Position numbers and translations under genes: made by a program. A stretch of 39,834 nucleotides of DNA, taken from Ferruginibacter sp. GTDB taxonomy: Bacteria; Bacteroidota; Bacteroidia; Chitinophagales; Chitinophagaceae. Below the pieces are notes generated by a model. It was not told the origin of the DNA and made no database searches. It saw nothing but the letters and a program-made list of their open reading frames with translations. The stretch lies in the NCBI GenBank assembly GCA_030831945.1, contig JAURKC010000026.1:1-39834 (forward strand), given 5' to 3'. Below, in pieces: positions 25,902 to 35,704 of this stretch (within the stretch, counting starts at the first letter, position 1; each line of letters opens with the position of its first letter).

Positions 25902-26729
25902 ATGAAACAATTTATACAAAATCTTCATTCTCGTCATTTAGCATCTGCCAGTTCTTTTCCCGATAAGGAGATGGCTAATCAATTTATAGATGGTTTTTTT
26001 GAATTTTTATTTATTCCAAATCAGCTCACCAAACTTTCTGAATTTGAATTGTTGAAGGAGTATGAAAAATATAGGACTTACTTATCTACCCTGGTGTATG
26101 ATGTGGTAGGAACGGCTGCTAAAACAGAAGAGCTAGTAAAGGTGTTTTTTGAAAGGGTACCATTTATTTATGATGATTTGCATAAAGATGCTGCTGAAAT
26201 ATTAAAATTTGATCCCGCTGCTGAATCAATTGAAGAGGTATTGGTAGCCTATCCTGGTTTTTATGCTACCGCTGTCTATCGCTTTTCTCATCAATTATGG
26301 AAGCAAGGTGTAAAGTTGATACCTCGACTTTTTTCTGAATGTGCGCATAGTAAAACAGGTATTGATATTCATCCAGGTGCTCAAATTGGGGAGTCCTTTT
26401 TTATAGATCATGGAACAGGGATTGTGATTGGAGAAACTTCTGTAATAGGTGATCGAGTGAAAATTTATCAAGGAGTTACCTTAGGAGCACTGAGTGTAAG
26501 CAAGGAGGTAGCAAAAATGAAAAGACATCCAACGATTGAAGACGATGTAGTTATTTATTCTGGTGCAACTATTTTGGGTGGAGATACAATTATAGGTCAT
26601 GATAGTGTAATTGGTGGTAATGTTTGGTTAACCCATTCTTTGTTGCCCAATTCAATTGTTTATCATAAAAGTGAAGTAAGTATTAAGGATAAAAATAATT
26701 TTTCAGATGTATTAAATTTTGTCATTTAA
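25902..26729 (+). CDS. cysE: Serine O-acetyltransferase
   Basis: 275 residues. It transfers acetyl from acetyl-CoA to serine, giving O-acetylserine for cysteine synthase. The C-terminal half is a left-handed beta-helix of hexapeptide repeats: GIDIHPGAQIGESFFIDHGTG, IVIGETSVIGDRVKIYQGVTLGA and GATILGGDTIIGHDSVIGGNVWL. The N-terminal helical part is longer than in the shortest (EpsC-like) forms. Located between cysN and cysK. Confidence 0.94.
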   Translation: MKQFIQNLHSRHLASASSFPDKEMANQFIDGFFEFLFIPNQLTKLSEFELLKEYEKYRTYLSTLVYDVVGTAAKTEELVKVFFERVPFIYDDLHKDAAEILKFDPAAESIEEVLVAYPGFYATAVYRFSHQLWKQGVKLIPRLFSECAHSKTGIDIHPGAQIGESFFIDHGTGIVIGETSVIGDRVKIYQGVTLGALSVSKEVAKMKRHPTIEDDVVIYSGATILGGDTIIGHDSVIGGNVWLTHSLLPNSIVYHKSEVSIKDKNNFSDVLNFVI

Positions 26730-26776
26730 TACCTCAATTAAGCCTATTCAAAAATTATAAAACTAAAAATAAATAG

Positions 26777-27688
26777 ATGAAAGCAAATAACATTTTAGCA
26801 ACGATTGGAAATACACCCCATGTTCGTATCAATAAATTGTTTGGTTCCAAGCATGAGGTATGGATTAAATTAGAAAAAACCAATCCTGGTTCAAGTATAA
26901 AGGATCGTATCGCTTTGTCAATGATTGAAGATGCTGAACAGAAAGGATTATTGAATAAAGATAGTGTGATTATTGAGCCAACTTCAGGTAATACCGGTAT
27001 TGGTCTTGCTTTAGTTGCTGCAGTAAAAGGGTATAAAATTATTTTAGTAATGCCAGAAAGTATGAGTATTGAGCGTAGACGCTTGATGTCGTTGTATGGA
27101 GCCGAATTTGTATTAACTCCAAGAGAAAAGGGTATGAAAGGAGCAATCGAAAAAGCGAGTGAGCTAGTTAAAGAAACTCCTAACGGATGGATGCCTCAAC
27201 AATTTGATAATCCAGCTAATACAGAAATTCATAGAAAAACATCTGCCTTAGAAATACTCAACGATTTTCCAGAAGGATTGGATTATTTAATCACTGGTGT
27301 AGGCACCGGTGGACATATTACGGGTGTTGCAGAAGTTTTGAAGAAGCATTTTCCAAATCTTAAAGTATTTGCTGTTGAACCAGAATTATCTCCTGTATTG
27401 AGTGGCGGTGCACCTGGTCCTCACCCGATACAAGGTATTGGTGCAGGTTTTGTTCCCTCTATTTTGAATAAGGATATTTTAGATGGTGTGATTAAAGTAA
27501 CTAAAGAAGAAGCTTTTGATTATGCTCAAAAGTTAGCAAAGCAAGAAGGTATATTGGCAGGTATTTCAACAGGAGCTTCATTGGCTGCAGTAGCTAAAAA
27601 GTTAGCAGAACTTCCTGAAGGCGCAAGAGTATTGACTTATAATTATGATACAGGCGAAAGGTATTTGTCAATTGAGGGATTGTTTTAA
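26777..27688 (+). CDS. cysK: Cysteine synthase A (O-acetylserine sulfhydrylase)
   Basis: 303 residues. A PLP enzyme combining O-acetylserine with sulfide. The PLP lysine is K42 (SSIKDRIAL). The substrate loop [11 protein letters not shown] is at about 69-79 and the phosphate-binding loop is [10 protein letters not shown]. It completes the operon's route from sulfate to cysteine and directly follows serine acetyltransferase. Confidence 0.96.
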   Translation: MKANNILATIGNTPHVRINKLFGSKHEVWIKLEKTNPGSSIKDRIALSMIEDAEQKGLLNKDSVIIEPTSGNTGIGLALVAAVKGYKIILVMPESMSIERRRLMSLYGAEFVLTPREKGMKGAIEKASELVKETPNGWMPQQFDNPANTEIHRKTSALEILNDFPEGLDYLITGVGTGGHITGVAEVLKKHFPNLKVFAVEPELSPVLSGGAPGPHPIQGIGAGFVPSILNKDILDGVIKVTKEEAFDYAQKLAKQEGILAGISTGASLAAVAKKLAELPEGARVLTYNYDTGERYLSIEGLF

Positions 27689-27763
27689 TGGGGAATGGGG
27701 CATGGTGAATTATGATTAAACACGATTAATAGATTTTCTGAACGTACAGATTTTTTATATTTT

Positions 27764-28612
27764 ATGAAAATGAGTCAACCAAAAATGGGAAAAGTAATAC
27801 TTGCAGGTGCGGGTTGCGGTGATCCTGAATTAATTACGGTAAAGGCTGCAAAGTATTTACAACAGGCTGAGGTAGTATTAACCGATCGGCTAGTAAGTAA
27901 AGATATATTGACCACATACGTCTCCTCTTCTGCAGAAATAATTTATGTTGGAAAACAATGCCGCCGTGGTTTTAGCACTCCTCAAAAAAGTATTAATGAA
28001 CTTATTGTTCAGTTTGCTTTAGAAGGTAAATTAGTCGTTCGTTTGAAGGGGGGAGATGTGTCTATATTTTCAAATATTTTAGATGAATTGGAAGTGATTG
28101 TTGCCAATCAAATTCCTTATGAAATTATACCCGGTGTTTCAGCAGCTATGGGTGCAGCAGCCTATGCAGGTATACCATTAACTGCTCGTGGATATTCAAC
28201 AGCCGTTCGATTTCTAACCTTGTATAAATCAGAGGTGGTAACGGATGATTATTGGAAAGAATTATCGAACAGCGATGATACACTGGTTTTTTATATGTCT
28301 TCTGAAACATTAGATACGGTGGTAGAAAATCTTGTCAAAAATAATATCGGAGAGGATAAGCTTTTAGCTGTAATAGAACAAGCTACTACACCTTTTCAAA
28401 GCGTTCATCAATTTAATTTATATCAGTATCAACAATTGGCTAAAGGGAAGCTTTATGCGTCGCCCACTTTAGTGATTATTGGTAAAGTGGTTGCGCTACA
28501 TGAAAAATTTGCTTGGTTAGAAAATACCGGCTCAACTGGTGAATATTTTAAACCCGTAGAAGATTTACAGTATGAGGAATTAATAGATCAAACATTGATA
28601 AAAGAAAAATAG
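27764..28612 (+). CDS. cobA: Uroporphyrinogen-III C-methyltransferase
   Basis: 282 residues. SAM-dependent methylation of uroporphyrinogen III at C2 and C7 to give precorrin-2, the first step toward siroheme. Blocks: VILAGAGCGDPELITVKAAKYLQQAEVVLTD, VRLKGGDVSIF and IIPGVSAAMGAAAYAGIPLTARG. It is a stand-alone SUMT rather than a CysG fusion; the dehydrogenase/chelatase half is encoded separately at 32150. It sits just before the siroheme-requiring sulfite reductase. Confidence 0.95.
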   Translation: MKMSQPKMGKVILAGAGCGDPELITVKAAKYLQQAEVVLTDRLVSKDILTTYVSSSAEIIYVGKQCRRGFSTPQKSINELIVQFALEGKLVVRLKGGDVSIFSNILDELEVIVANQIPYEIIPGVSAAMGAAAYAGIPLTARGYSTAVRFLTLYKSEVVTDDYWKELSNSDDTLVFYMSSETLDTVVENLVKNNIGEDKLLAVIEQATTPFQSVHQFNLYQYQQLAKGKLYASPTLVIIGKVVALHEKFAWLENTGSTGEYFKPVEDLQYEELIDQTLIKEK

Positions 28613-28663
28613 ATTCAAACCAATCAATCAAAAATTGATTGGGAATAAAAAATAAAACTAAAG

Positions 28664-30364
28664 ATGTTAGGAGAAGCAAAACATAAAATATTTACTGATC
28701 TAATTCAAAACGCTAGCAAAGAAGAGTTAGTTTGGATGAATGATTATATCACTAAGTTATTGCCTGCTCAAACTAGTACAGTGGTAGTGGGTAATTCTTC
28801 TGTTAATAAAATTACTATCGTATACGGAACAGAAACGGGTAATTCGAAAAGGTTGGCAACTGATTTTGCTTCCAAGGCAAAACAAAAAAGTATTCATGCC
28901 AAGGTGATTGGCATGGATCAATATCGTTTGTCGGATCTTCCTAAAGAAGAATATTTACTGGCGCTCATTAGTACACATGGTGAAGGAGAGCCACCGATTG
29001 CGGCTAAAAAATTCTATGATCATATTCACCAGAATGGATTTAAATTAAATTCTCTGAAGTATAGCGTATTGGCATTGGGAGACACTTCATATCCTCTTTA
29101 TTGCAAAACTGGAGAGGAGATGGATGAACAGTTTGAAAAGTTGGGTGGAGTGAGAATTGCCCCTTTACAAAAATGTGATGTAGAATATGAAGCAGATGCG
29201 AATGCTTGGTTTAATAGTGTGCTAGAAAAATTAAGTAGTACAAAAATCGGTGTATCTCAAAGTTCGGGTGCTGAAAATGTAGCCACTGTAGTTGCTAAAA
29301 AAGCGGGTAAACAAATTTATACTGGTGATGTTCTTACTAAAATAAATTTAAATGATCGAGGATCTAGTAAAGAAACATGGCATATTGAAATTGCAGCTGA
29401 GGGATTAGAATATTTGTGCGGAGACTCTATCGGAATTGTTCCTGAAAACCCATCCCATATAGTAGATGAAATTATTAGAGTTGTAGGAATTGATTCTTCT
29501 AAAACTATCAATTTTAAAAATGAAGCATTTGCTTTTTATGACTTCTTAAAAAATAAAATTAATATCGTTCATTTAACTGAGCGTTTAGTAAAACAATATG
29601 CTGATATTACTCAGCACCCAATTCCTGCTGGCAGGATGAATTTATTAGATCTTTTAAAAATATATCCAGTAAAAGATGTTGCACAATTTGAAGAGATTGT
29701 TGTTAAAATGAATGCTATTTCTCCTAGATTATATACTATCGCCTCTTCGCCTACAGCGCATGAAGGTGAAGTGCATATTGTGGTGGTTAAAGATACCTAT
29801 GAAGTGGACGGCGATACGAAATTTGGTTTATGCTCTGATTATCTTAGCCAGATTCTAACAGAAGAAAAGCAAAAGTTTTTTGTCCAGCCCAATAAAAGAT
29901 TCAGATTACCTGCTCCAGATAAGGATATAATAATGGTAGGTCCGGGTACTGGGATTGCTGCTTTTCGTTCCTTTTTAGCTGAAAGAGATGCAACAGGTGC
30001 TACCGGAAAAAATTGGTTATTCTTCGGTGAACAAAGGTTTGCGACTGACTTTTTATATCAAACAGAAATTCAGAATTGGTATGAAACAGGGGTGTTGACA
30101 AAAGTGAATTTGGCATTTTCTCGCGATCAAGAGGAAAAAATATATGTTCAGCATAAGATGTTACAAAATTCAGCCGCACTCTTTGAATGGCTGATTAGTG
30201 GAGCGTATTTTTTTGTATGTGGTGCAAAAGATCCAATGAGTGTGGATGTAGAAAATGCCTTACTGAAAATTATTGAACAACATGGAAATAAAACATCTGA
30301 GGAAGCTAAGAAATTCCTAGAGCATATGGAAGAAGAAGGAAGGTATGAAAAAGATGTTTATTAG
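28664..30364 (+). CDS. cysJ: Sulfite reductase flavoprotein subunit (NADPH), CysJ type
   Basis: 566 residues. The flavodoxin-like FMN domain begins at about residue 45 (ITIVYGTETGNSKRLA, then LISTHGEGEPP and LALGDTSYPLYC). The FAD domain contains RLYTIASSP. The NADPH domain has MVGPGTGIAAFRSFLAERD and FFGEQR. The C-terminus (MEEEGRYEKDVY) is the usual one. It delivers six electrons from NADPH to the hemoprotein encoded next. Confidence 0.96.
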   Translation: MLGEAKHKIFTDLIQNASKEELVWMNDYITKLLPAQTSTVVVGNSSVNKITIVYGTETGNSKRLATDFASKAKQKSIHAKVIGMDQYRLSDLPKEEYLLALISTHGEGEPPIAAKKFYDHIHQNGFKLNSLKYSVLALGDTSYPLYCKTGEEMDEQFEKLGGVRIAPLQKCDVEYEADANAWFNSVLEKLSSTKIGVSQSSGAENVATVVAKKAGKQIYTGDVLTKINLNDRGSSKETWHIEIAAEGLEYLCGDSIGIVPENPSHIVDEIIRVVGIDSSKTINFKNEAFAFYDFLKNKINIVHLTERLVKQYADITQHPIPAGRMNLLDLLKIYPVKDVAQFEEIVVKMNAISPRLYTIASSPTAHEGEVHIVVVKDTYEVDGDTKFGLCSDYLSQILTEEKQKFFVQPNKRFRLPAPDKDIIMVGPGTGIAAFRSFLAERDATGATGKNWLFFGEQRFATDFLYQTEIQNWYETGVLTKVNLAFSRDQEEKIYVQHKMLQNSAALFEWLISGAYFFVCGAKDPMSVDVENALLKIIEQHGNKTSEEAKKFLEHMEEEGRYEKDVY

Positions 30365-30408
30365 CATTGAAACTAGAAAAGCTAAAAAATTATTAATCAA
30401 TAAAATAA

Positions 30409-30422
30409 TCCCGTTATCGGGA
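30409..30422 (+). promoter_or_regulatory. Hairpin just upstream of the cysI start
   Basis: TCCCG-TTAT-CGGGA is a perfect 5-bp stem with a tetraloop, GC-rich in an AT-rich leader, ending 7 bases before the ATG at 30430. It has no T tract, so it is not a terminator; it may affect mRNA processing or translation between cysJ and cysI. Confidence 0.4.
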
Positions 30423-30429
30423 GTTGCCT

Positions 30430-32094
30430 ATGTCAGCTACTAATAAAAAATCAGCGATTGAAAATATTAAAGAGGCAAGTGATGCACTCAGGGGAACTAT
30501 TAAACAAAGTTTGTCAGATGAAATTACTGGTGCAATCCGTGAAGATGATCAAGCAGTAATCAAATTTCATGGAATGTATCAGCAGGATGACCGTGATAGA
30601 AGAGAGGAGCGTGCGGCTAAAAAATTAGATAGATTGTATACATTTATGATCCGTTTGCGTTTACCTGGAGGACTAATTTCTGCTAAGCAATGGATTGCTG
30701 CTCATCATATTGCTGGTGATAATTCTACGGGTGTTATTAAAATTACTACTCGCCAAACGATTCAATTACATGGATTAATTAAGGCCAAAATAAAACCTAC
30801 CATTCAAGCTTTTAATGAATCTTATCTTGATTCTATCGCTACCTGTGGAGATATCAATAGAAATGTAGCTTGTAGTTCTAATCCAAGTGAATCACCTATT
30901 CATGAACAAGTATTTGCTTATGCAGATAAGATCAGTAAGTTATTAATGCCTAAATCTAAGGCTTATTATGAAGTATGGTTAGATGATGAATTGGTAATTG
31001 ATAAAAAGGAAGAGGAAGATCCTTTATATCAGAATCGTTATTTGCCAAGGAAATTTAAAATTGGGATTGTTATTCCTCCTAATAATGATGTGGATGTTTT
31101 AACGAATGATATAGGCTTGATTGCAATCATAGAAGATAATCAGTTGAAAGGTTTTAATATCGCTATTGGTGGCGGATTGTCAACTACCCATGGTAATGCT
31201 GAAACCTATGCTAGATTGGGTACCGTGATTGGATTTACCGATACAGAGGAAAAGGTTTTAAAAACAGTCTATGAAATTCTTACTGTTCAGCGCGACTTTG
31301 GAAATAGGAGTGATCGTAAACTAGCCAGGTTGAAATATACCCTTGATAAAATGGGAGTAGATCAGTATCGAAAAGAAGTAGAAAAACGCACTGGTTTTGA
31401 TTTAGAACCTGCAAGATCTTTTGTTTTTACCAGTCGTGTAGATCGTTATGGCTGGGAGCAAAGTGTTTCGGGTAAATGGTATTATACTTTATTTATTGAA
31501 AATGGCAGAGTGTTGGATGATGAAAAATTAGCTTTGAAGACTGCATTATTGGAGATAGCTCAGACGGGGAAATGTAATTTCCTTTTCACTAGTAATCAAA
31601 ACATGATTATAAGTGATATTGCTGAAAAGGATAAATCAGCTATTAATGAAATTTTGAAACGTTTTAAAATCATCGAACATACAGAGGCTGCATCGGTCAT
31701 TAGAAAAAATGCAATGGCTTGTGTTGCTTTACCAACCTGTCCGCTTGCTTTGGCTGAAGCACAGCGATACATGCCTTCCTTGATTTCAAAGATTGAACCA
31801 TTGTTAGAAAAACATCTGTTGCAAAACGAAAGTATTATTATGCGGATGACGGGTTGCCCTAATGGATGTGCTAGACCTTATGCAACCGAAATTGGTTTGG
31901 TAGGAACCGCTCCAGGAAGGTATAATCTACATATTGGAGGAGATAATGTAGGACAACGTTTGAATCAATTGTTTAAAGAAAGTTTAGATGAGTCACAAAT
32001 TTTGGTTGAATTAGATAGTCTATTTGCTTCCTTTAAGGAAAAAAGAAAAACTAAGGAATCATTTGGAGATTATGCTTTGCGAACACAATTTTAG
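30430..32094 (+). CDS. cysI: Sulfite reductase hemoprotein subunit
   Basis: 554 residues from ATG 30430 (an in-frame TTG lies two codons earlier). It reduces sulfite to sulfide at a siroheme-[4Fe-4S] centre. The cluster Cys are C431, C437, C476 and C480 (CVALPTC and TGCPNGC). Siroheme/substrate regions include TTRQTIQLHGLIK and NRNVACSSNP. Its cofactor can be made by cobA and the siroheme synthase in the same operon. Confidence 0.97.
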   Translation: MSATNKKSAIENIKEASDALRGTIKQSLSDEITGAIREDDQAVIKFHGMYQQDDRDRREERAAKKLDRLYTFMIRLRLPGGLISAKQWIAAHHIAGDNSTGVIKITTRQTIQLHGLIKAKIKPTIQAFNESYLDSIATCGDINRNVACSSNPSESPIHEQVFAYADKISKLLMPKSKAYYEVWLDDELVIDKKEEEDPLYQNRYLPRKFKIGIVIPPNNDVDVLTNDIGLIAIIEDNQLKGFNIAIGGGLSTTHGNAETYARLGTVIGFTDTEEKVLKTVYEILTVQRDFGNRSDRKLARLKYTLDKMGVDQYRKEVEKRTGFDLEPARSFVFTSRVDRYGWEQSVSGKWYYTLFIENGRVLDDEKLALKTALLEIAQTGKCNFLFTSNQNMIISDIAEKDKSAINEILKRFKIIEHTEAASVIRKNAMACVALPTCPLALAEAQRYMPSLISKIEPLLEKHLLQNESIIMRMTGCPNGCARPYATEIGLVGTAPGRYNLHIGGDNVGQRLNQLFKESLDESQILVELDSLFASFKEKRKTKESFGDYALRTQF

Positions 32095-32149
32095 TAGATA
32101 GCATAGTTTACTAATTATAATTGTTCTATTAAGAATTTGAAATTAAACT

Positions 32150-32785
32150 ATGACAGATAAAATTCCTTCTTTGGTTGAACCGCTTGCTGACAATGATTTA
32201 TCGTCAGCGGGTAATCGTTTGTTTCCGGTTTTTCTAAAGCTGGAGAATTTATCCTTATTGATAGTGGGAGGGGGGTATGTTGGAATGGAAAAATTATCAG
32301 TTGTATTACAGAATGCGCCTAGTGGAAAAATAAAATTAGTAGCTACTCAAATAAGCGACGAAATAAAGGAATTGGTAGCAGGAAGGGAAAATGTTGTATT
32401 AGTTGAACGACCTTATCAAAGTTCGGATATTGATGGTGCTGATATTGTTTTTGCCGCGGTTAATGAGGAGTCGGTGAGTAGGCAGGTAAGTAGTGATGCG
32501 AAAGCTAGGGGTAAATTGGTTAATGCAGCAGATAAGCCTTTGCTCTGTGATTTTTATTTGGGTTCAATTGTACAAAAAGGGAATCTAAAAATTGCAATTA
32601 GCACCAATGGTAAATCACCTACCATTGCTAAAAGGGTAAAGGAATTATTAAATGAAACATTGCCCGATGAGATTGATGAATTATTAGGCAATATGCAATT
32701 AATAAGAAATAAGATGGGGGGCGACTTTGCTGAAAAAGTGAAGCAGTTAAATGAAATAACTAAAAAACTTTCTCAAGATAAATAA
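32150..32785 (+). CDS. Precorrin-2 dehydrogenase / sirohydrochlorin ferrochelatase-like protein (siroheme synthase, Met8/CysG-N type)
   Basis: 211 residues. The NAD-binding domain starts about residue 28 (PVFLKLENLSLLIVGGGYVG). Then come ADIVFAAVNEE, the LVNAADKPLLCDFYLGSIVQKGNLKIAISTNG block with the likely catalytic Asp, and KSPTIAKRVKELLNETLP. Together with cobA upstream it should convert uroporphyrinogen III to siroheme. Whether it also chelates iron, as Met8p does, cannot be read directly. One base separates its stop from the next start. Confidence 0.92.
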   Translation: MTDKIPSLVEPLADNDLSSAGNRLFPVFLKLENLSLLIVGGGYVGMEKLSVVLQNAPSGKIKLVATQISDEIKELVAGRENVVLVERPYQSSDIDGADIVFAAVNEESVSRQVSSDAKARGKLVNAADKPLLCDFYLGSIVQKGNLKIAISTNGKSPTIAKRVKELLNETLPDEIDELLGNMQLIRNKMGGDFAEKVKQLNEITKKLSQDK

Positions 32786-32786
32786 G

Positions 32787-33752
32787 ATGAAATCAAATAC
32801 ACCTGAAGAAATAATTGTAGAAATTACCCATTCGAAAGAAGTGGTTTCTACAGTCAATGAGTTGGTTTCATCTCGACGTAAAGTGCTGAATAAATATATG
32901 ATAGCTCTATCAGTTATTGCTTTGATTGTTTTGTTTACTTATTTTTTTCTATCCGCTGAACAGCTTTCCCAATTGCAATTGGCACTCCAAAAAGATAATC
33001 ATTTATTTTATTGGATGCTTTTAGTGGGTTTTAGTGCCGAAGTGGTGGCAGGCTCTATGGGAATGGGGTATGGTGTAATTTGTACGACCATTTTGCTCGT
33101 GTTAAATGTTTCTCCGCCAGTAATCAGTGCGAGTATTCATTCTGCGGAATCATTTACCAGTGCAGCTGGTTCAATTAGTCATTGGCAGTTGGGTAATATC
33201 AATAAAAAACTAGTTAAGTCTTTGGCAATACCTGCAATTATCGGTGCAGTTATAGGCGCAATATTATTGACTTATGTAGGAGAAAGGTATGCAAAAATGA
33301 CCAAGCCCTTTATTGCTTTCTATACAATGTATTTGGGTATAAGAATTATACAAAATGCTTTTAGTTCAAAGGATAATAGTTCCAAAAAGAAGACGGTGAA
33401 TATTACTTTTCTAGGTTTGATAGGAGGTTTTATTGATTCATTTGGAGGTGGGGGCTGGGGCCCTTTGGTAACGGGTACTTTCATTAAAAATGGTCATACT
33501 CCTCGATATGTTATTGGTAGTTCCACTTTTGCAAAATGTATTTTAACCGTAGCTAGCGCTATCACTTTTGTTTTTACTATTGGTATTCATCATTGGAATA
33601 TTGTTGCAGGATTATTGATTGGTGGTATTGTTACCGCTCCTTTCTCTGCCATGCTTACCTCTAAATTGCCTACTAAAAAAATGTTTATTGCTGTGGGTAT
33701 AGTCGTTATTTTTTGTAGCCTCATCACTATTTATAGAGCCTTATTTTTATAG
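32787..33752 (+). CDS. TSUP (TauE/SafE) family transporter, probable sulfite/sulfur-anion exporter
   Basis: 321 residues, mostly hydrophobic, with about eight predicted membrane segments and a cytoplasmic N-terminal extension of about 35 residues. TSUP features: GFSAEVVAGSMGMGYGV and, in the second half, GLIGGFIDSFGGGGWGPLVTG, the two related Gly-rich motifs of the internally duplicated fold. As the last gene of the cys operon, one base after the siroheme synthase gene, it most likely moves sulfite, sulfate or a related anion. Import and export cannot be told apart from sequence. Confidence 0.9.
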   Translation: MKSNTPEEIIVEITHSKEVVSTVNELVSSRRKVLNKYMIALSVIALIVLFTYFFLSAEQLSQLQLALQKDNHLFYWMLLVGFSAEVVAGSMGMGYGVICTTILLVLNVSPPVISASIHSAESFTSAAGSISHWQLGNINKKLVKSLAIPAIIGAVIGAILLTYVGERYAKMTKPFIAFYTMYLGIRIIQNAFSSKDNSSKKKTVNITFLGLIGGFIDSFGGGGWGPLVTGTFIKNGHTPRYVIGSSTFAKCILTVASAITFVFTIGIHHWNIVAGLLIGGIVTAPFSAMLTSKLPTKKMFIAVGIVVIFCSLITIYRALFL

Positions 33753-33892
33753 GGTATCTTTTTTAACTTCCAATAAATTACTTTTTAGTTTCAAAACTTA
33801 AAAAATATTTTTATATACTAAATAATGAAGTATTTCTTTTTCTTTTTAATTTTATTTTTTCTTATTCTCTTTATTCTCAGGGTGTAAAAAGT

Positions 33893-34576
33893 GTGGAGCA
33901 TACTAGTCAATATTGGCTAACTTATTTTGGTAAATTTAGAGTAAGTAATCAATTAGAGTTGATAGCTGAATCTACTGTACGTTCAGTGGATCATTCGATT
34001 AATAAAGCATCGCAAAGTTTAGTATTGCTAGGGCTTTCATGGAATGTAAATGGTTTTGTGAAATTAGCTACAGGGTATCAACATATTTCATTACTACCCA
34101 ATACTTCAAAAATTACAGTTACTCAACTTGAGTATCGCCCCTGGCAACAAATTCAAGTTTTTAAGAGCTTCTCTTCAAATAAAATTACTCAAAGATTAAG
34201 AATAGAAGAAAGATTTAGAAAAGTACTTTTAAATGATTCTATTCTTACACCTGAAACTCTATTTAATTTTCGTTTTAGGTATTTAATTTCAGCTGAATTA
34301 CCACTCAGTAAAAATCAAGGATTACTCAAAAATATTTCTCTGATTTTGAGCGATGAAATATTTATTCAAGCAGGTAAGCAAGTAGTATATAATTATTTTG
34401 ATCAAAATAGAATTTCTACTTCTTTTAGATACAGATTCAATGAGGGGAATACACTTGAGTTTTGCTATATAAATCTGTTTCAGCAATTACCAACAGGTAA
34501 TAATTTTCGTAATTTAAATATTCTTCGGTTGAGTTATTTTCAAAATTTGGATCTTAGAAAAGCAAGAAAGGGATAA
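33893..34576 (+). CDS. DUF2490-family protein with frameshifted signal peptide
   Basis: The 227-residue frame matches the DUF2490 pattern of Bacteroidota outer-membrane beta-barrel-like proteins (SQYWLTYFGKFRVSN, then TVTQLEYRPWQQIQ and RLRIEERFR) with alternating beta strands. Function unknown. As annotated from GTG 33893 it has no signal peptide. A signal-like start (MKYFFFFLILFFLILF) begins at ATG 33825 in another frame and stops at 33885-33887. The frame of the main ORF reads SYSLYSQGVKS just upstream of 33893, an ideal signal-peptide end. One missing base in the T-rich stretch 33833-33860 would join the two. It could be a true frameshift, slippage-based switching or a sequencing error. 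Confidence 0.75.
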   Translation: MEHTSQYWLTYFGKFRVSNQLELIAESTVRSVDHSINKASQSLVLLGLSWNVNGFVKLATGYQHISLLPNTSKITVTQLEYRPWQQIQVFKSFSSNKITQRLRIEERFRKVLLNDSILTPETLFNFRFRYLISAELPLSKNQGLLKNISLILSDEIFIQAGKQVVYNYFDQNRISTSFRYRFNEGNTLEFCYINLFQQLPTGNNFRNLNILRLSYFQNLDLRKARKG

Positions 34577-34620
34577 GTCTACTTGTTATAAATAGCTATA
34601 TTGATATTTCAGCAAGCTGC

Positions 34621-35634
34621 TTATTTATCTAACCAATTAGAAAGGTGTTGAGAAATAATACTTGTCTCTACCATAAAACCATCATGACCATAATTAGAAT
34701 CAATCACTACCAGATTTGCATTCGGAAGATGGCGATTTAAAAATTGTTGTTCAGCAATTGGACAAAGGATGTCACTGTTGATGCCGATAAGAAGAGTTTT
34801 TTGAATGATATCTTTTAAAATTAATGCTTTATTTCCACCTCTACCTCTTCCAATATGGTGACTATCCATACTCTTAGTGAGCAACCAATAGCTCATGGCG
34901 TTAAAGCGTTGCACTAATTTACCTCCTTGGTATTGAATATAAGAAGAGGCTTTAAATTGATCTATTTTTTCTGAATCTGGATCGGTTTGTTGCGCTACCA
35001 TAATTTGGTAATTACGATAGGTTAGCATACCAATGGCTCTTGCTGCTTTTAATCCATTGGCTCCTGCCTCTGCGGAAGGCGACTGCCAACTTTGATCGGC
35101 TTCAATTGCCAAACGCTGGGCGGTGTGTATCGCAATACCCCAAGCACTTTCTGTAGCAGAGGTAGCTAATAAAAAAACTTGTCCTATTCTATCATTTTCC
35201 ATGATACACCATTCCATAGCTTGGTAACCACCCATACTACCTCCCATTAATAAAAATATCTTTTCAATTCCAAGGTGCTCACGTAAAAGGATATGCGCTT
35301 TCACCATATCGCGAATGGTAACTAAGGGAAAGCTACTGAAATAGGGGGCTTTTGTGATGGGGTTAATGCTGAGCGGACCAGTACTGCCATAACAAGACCC
35401 TAGTATATTGGCACAAACTATAAAATGCTTTTCGGGGTCAATTACTTGACCTGGGCCTATAATCCCACCCCACCAGTCTGCAGCCTCTGAATTGGCTGTA
35501 AGGGCATGACAGACCCATACCACATTGCTTTTATCTGCATTCATTGTCCCATAAGTGCTATAAGCAATAGTTAATTCAGGCAGTGACTCACCGCCTTCCA
35601 AAGCTATTGTATGTGGGTAATGAAAATAGTTCAT
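34621..35634 (-). CDS. metX: Homoserine O-acetyltransferase
   Basis: 337 residues, alpha/beta-hydrolase fold. It acetylates L-homoserine, the first committed step to methionine. The nucleophile elbow is GGSMGG with Ser133; the other triad members are the Asp in INSDILCPI and the His in SNYGHDGF. VCHALTANSEAADWW and ANILGSCYGSTGP are typical of MetX. Divergent from the OsmC gene and close to metZ. Whether it acetylates or succinylates cannot be settled by eye, though MetX in Bacteroidota is normally an acetyltransferase. Confidence 0.96.
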   Translation of the reverse strand: MNYFHYPHTIALEGGESLPELTIAYSTYGTMNADKSNVVWVCHALTANSEAADWWGGIIGPGQVIDPEKHFIVCANILGSCYGSTGPLSINPITKAPYFSSFPLVTIRDMVKAHILLREHLGIEKIFLLMGGSMGGYQAMEWCIMENDRIGQVFLLATSATESAWGIAIHTAQRLAIEADQSWQSPSAEAGANGLKAARAIGMLTYRNYQIMVAQQTDPDSEKIDQFKASSYIQYQGGKLVQRFNAMSYWLLTKSMDSHHIGRGRGGNKALILKDIIQKTLLIGINSDILCPIAEQQFLNRHLPNANLVVIDSNYGHDGFMVETSIISQHLSNWLDK

Positions 35635-35681
35635 TCAGTAAGTATAGTAGTAAAAAATGCAAAGTAAAGGCTTGCAGCATT

Positions 35682-35689
35682 TATATTTG
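35682..35689 (+). promoter_or_regulatory. Candidate -7 element for the OsmC gene
   Basis: TATATTTG matches TAnnTTTG exactly and ends 15 bases before the ATG at 35705. No TTG at the right distance was found upstream, so support is partial. Confidence 0.35.
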
Positions 35690-35704
35690 TAAAAATATTG
35701 AGAA

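Noticed and set aside
35635..35704. SAM riboswitch between metX and the OsmC gene
   Set aside because: The interval is only 70 bases and shows no SAM-I or SAM-II-like conserved segments; both genes appear to have short leaders.
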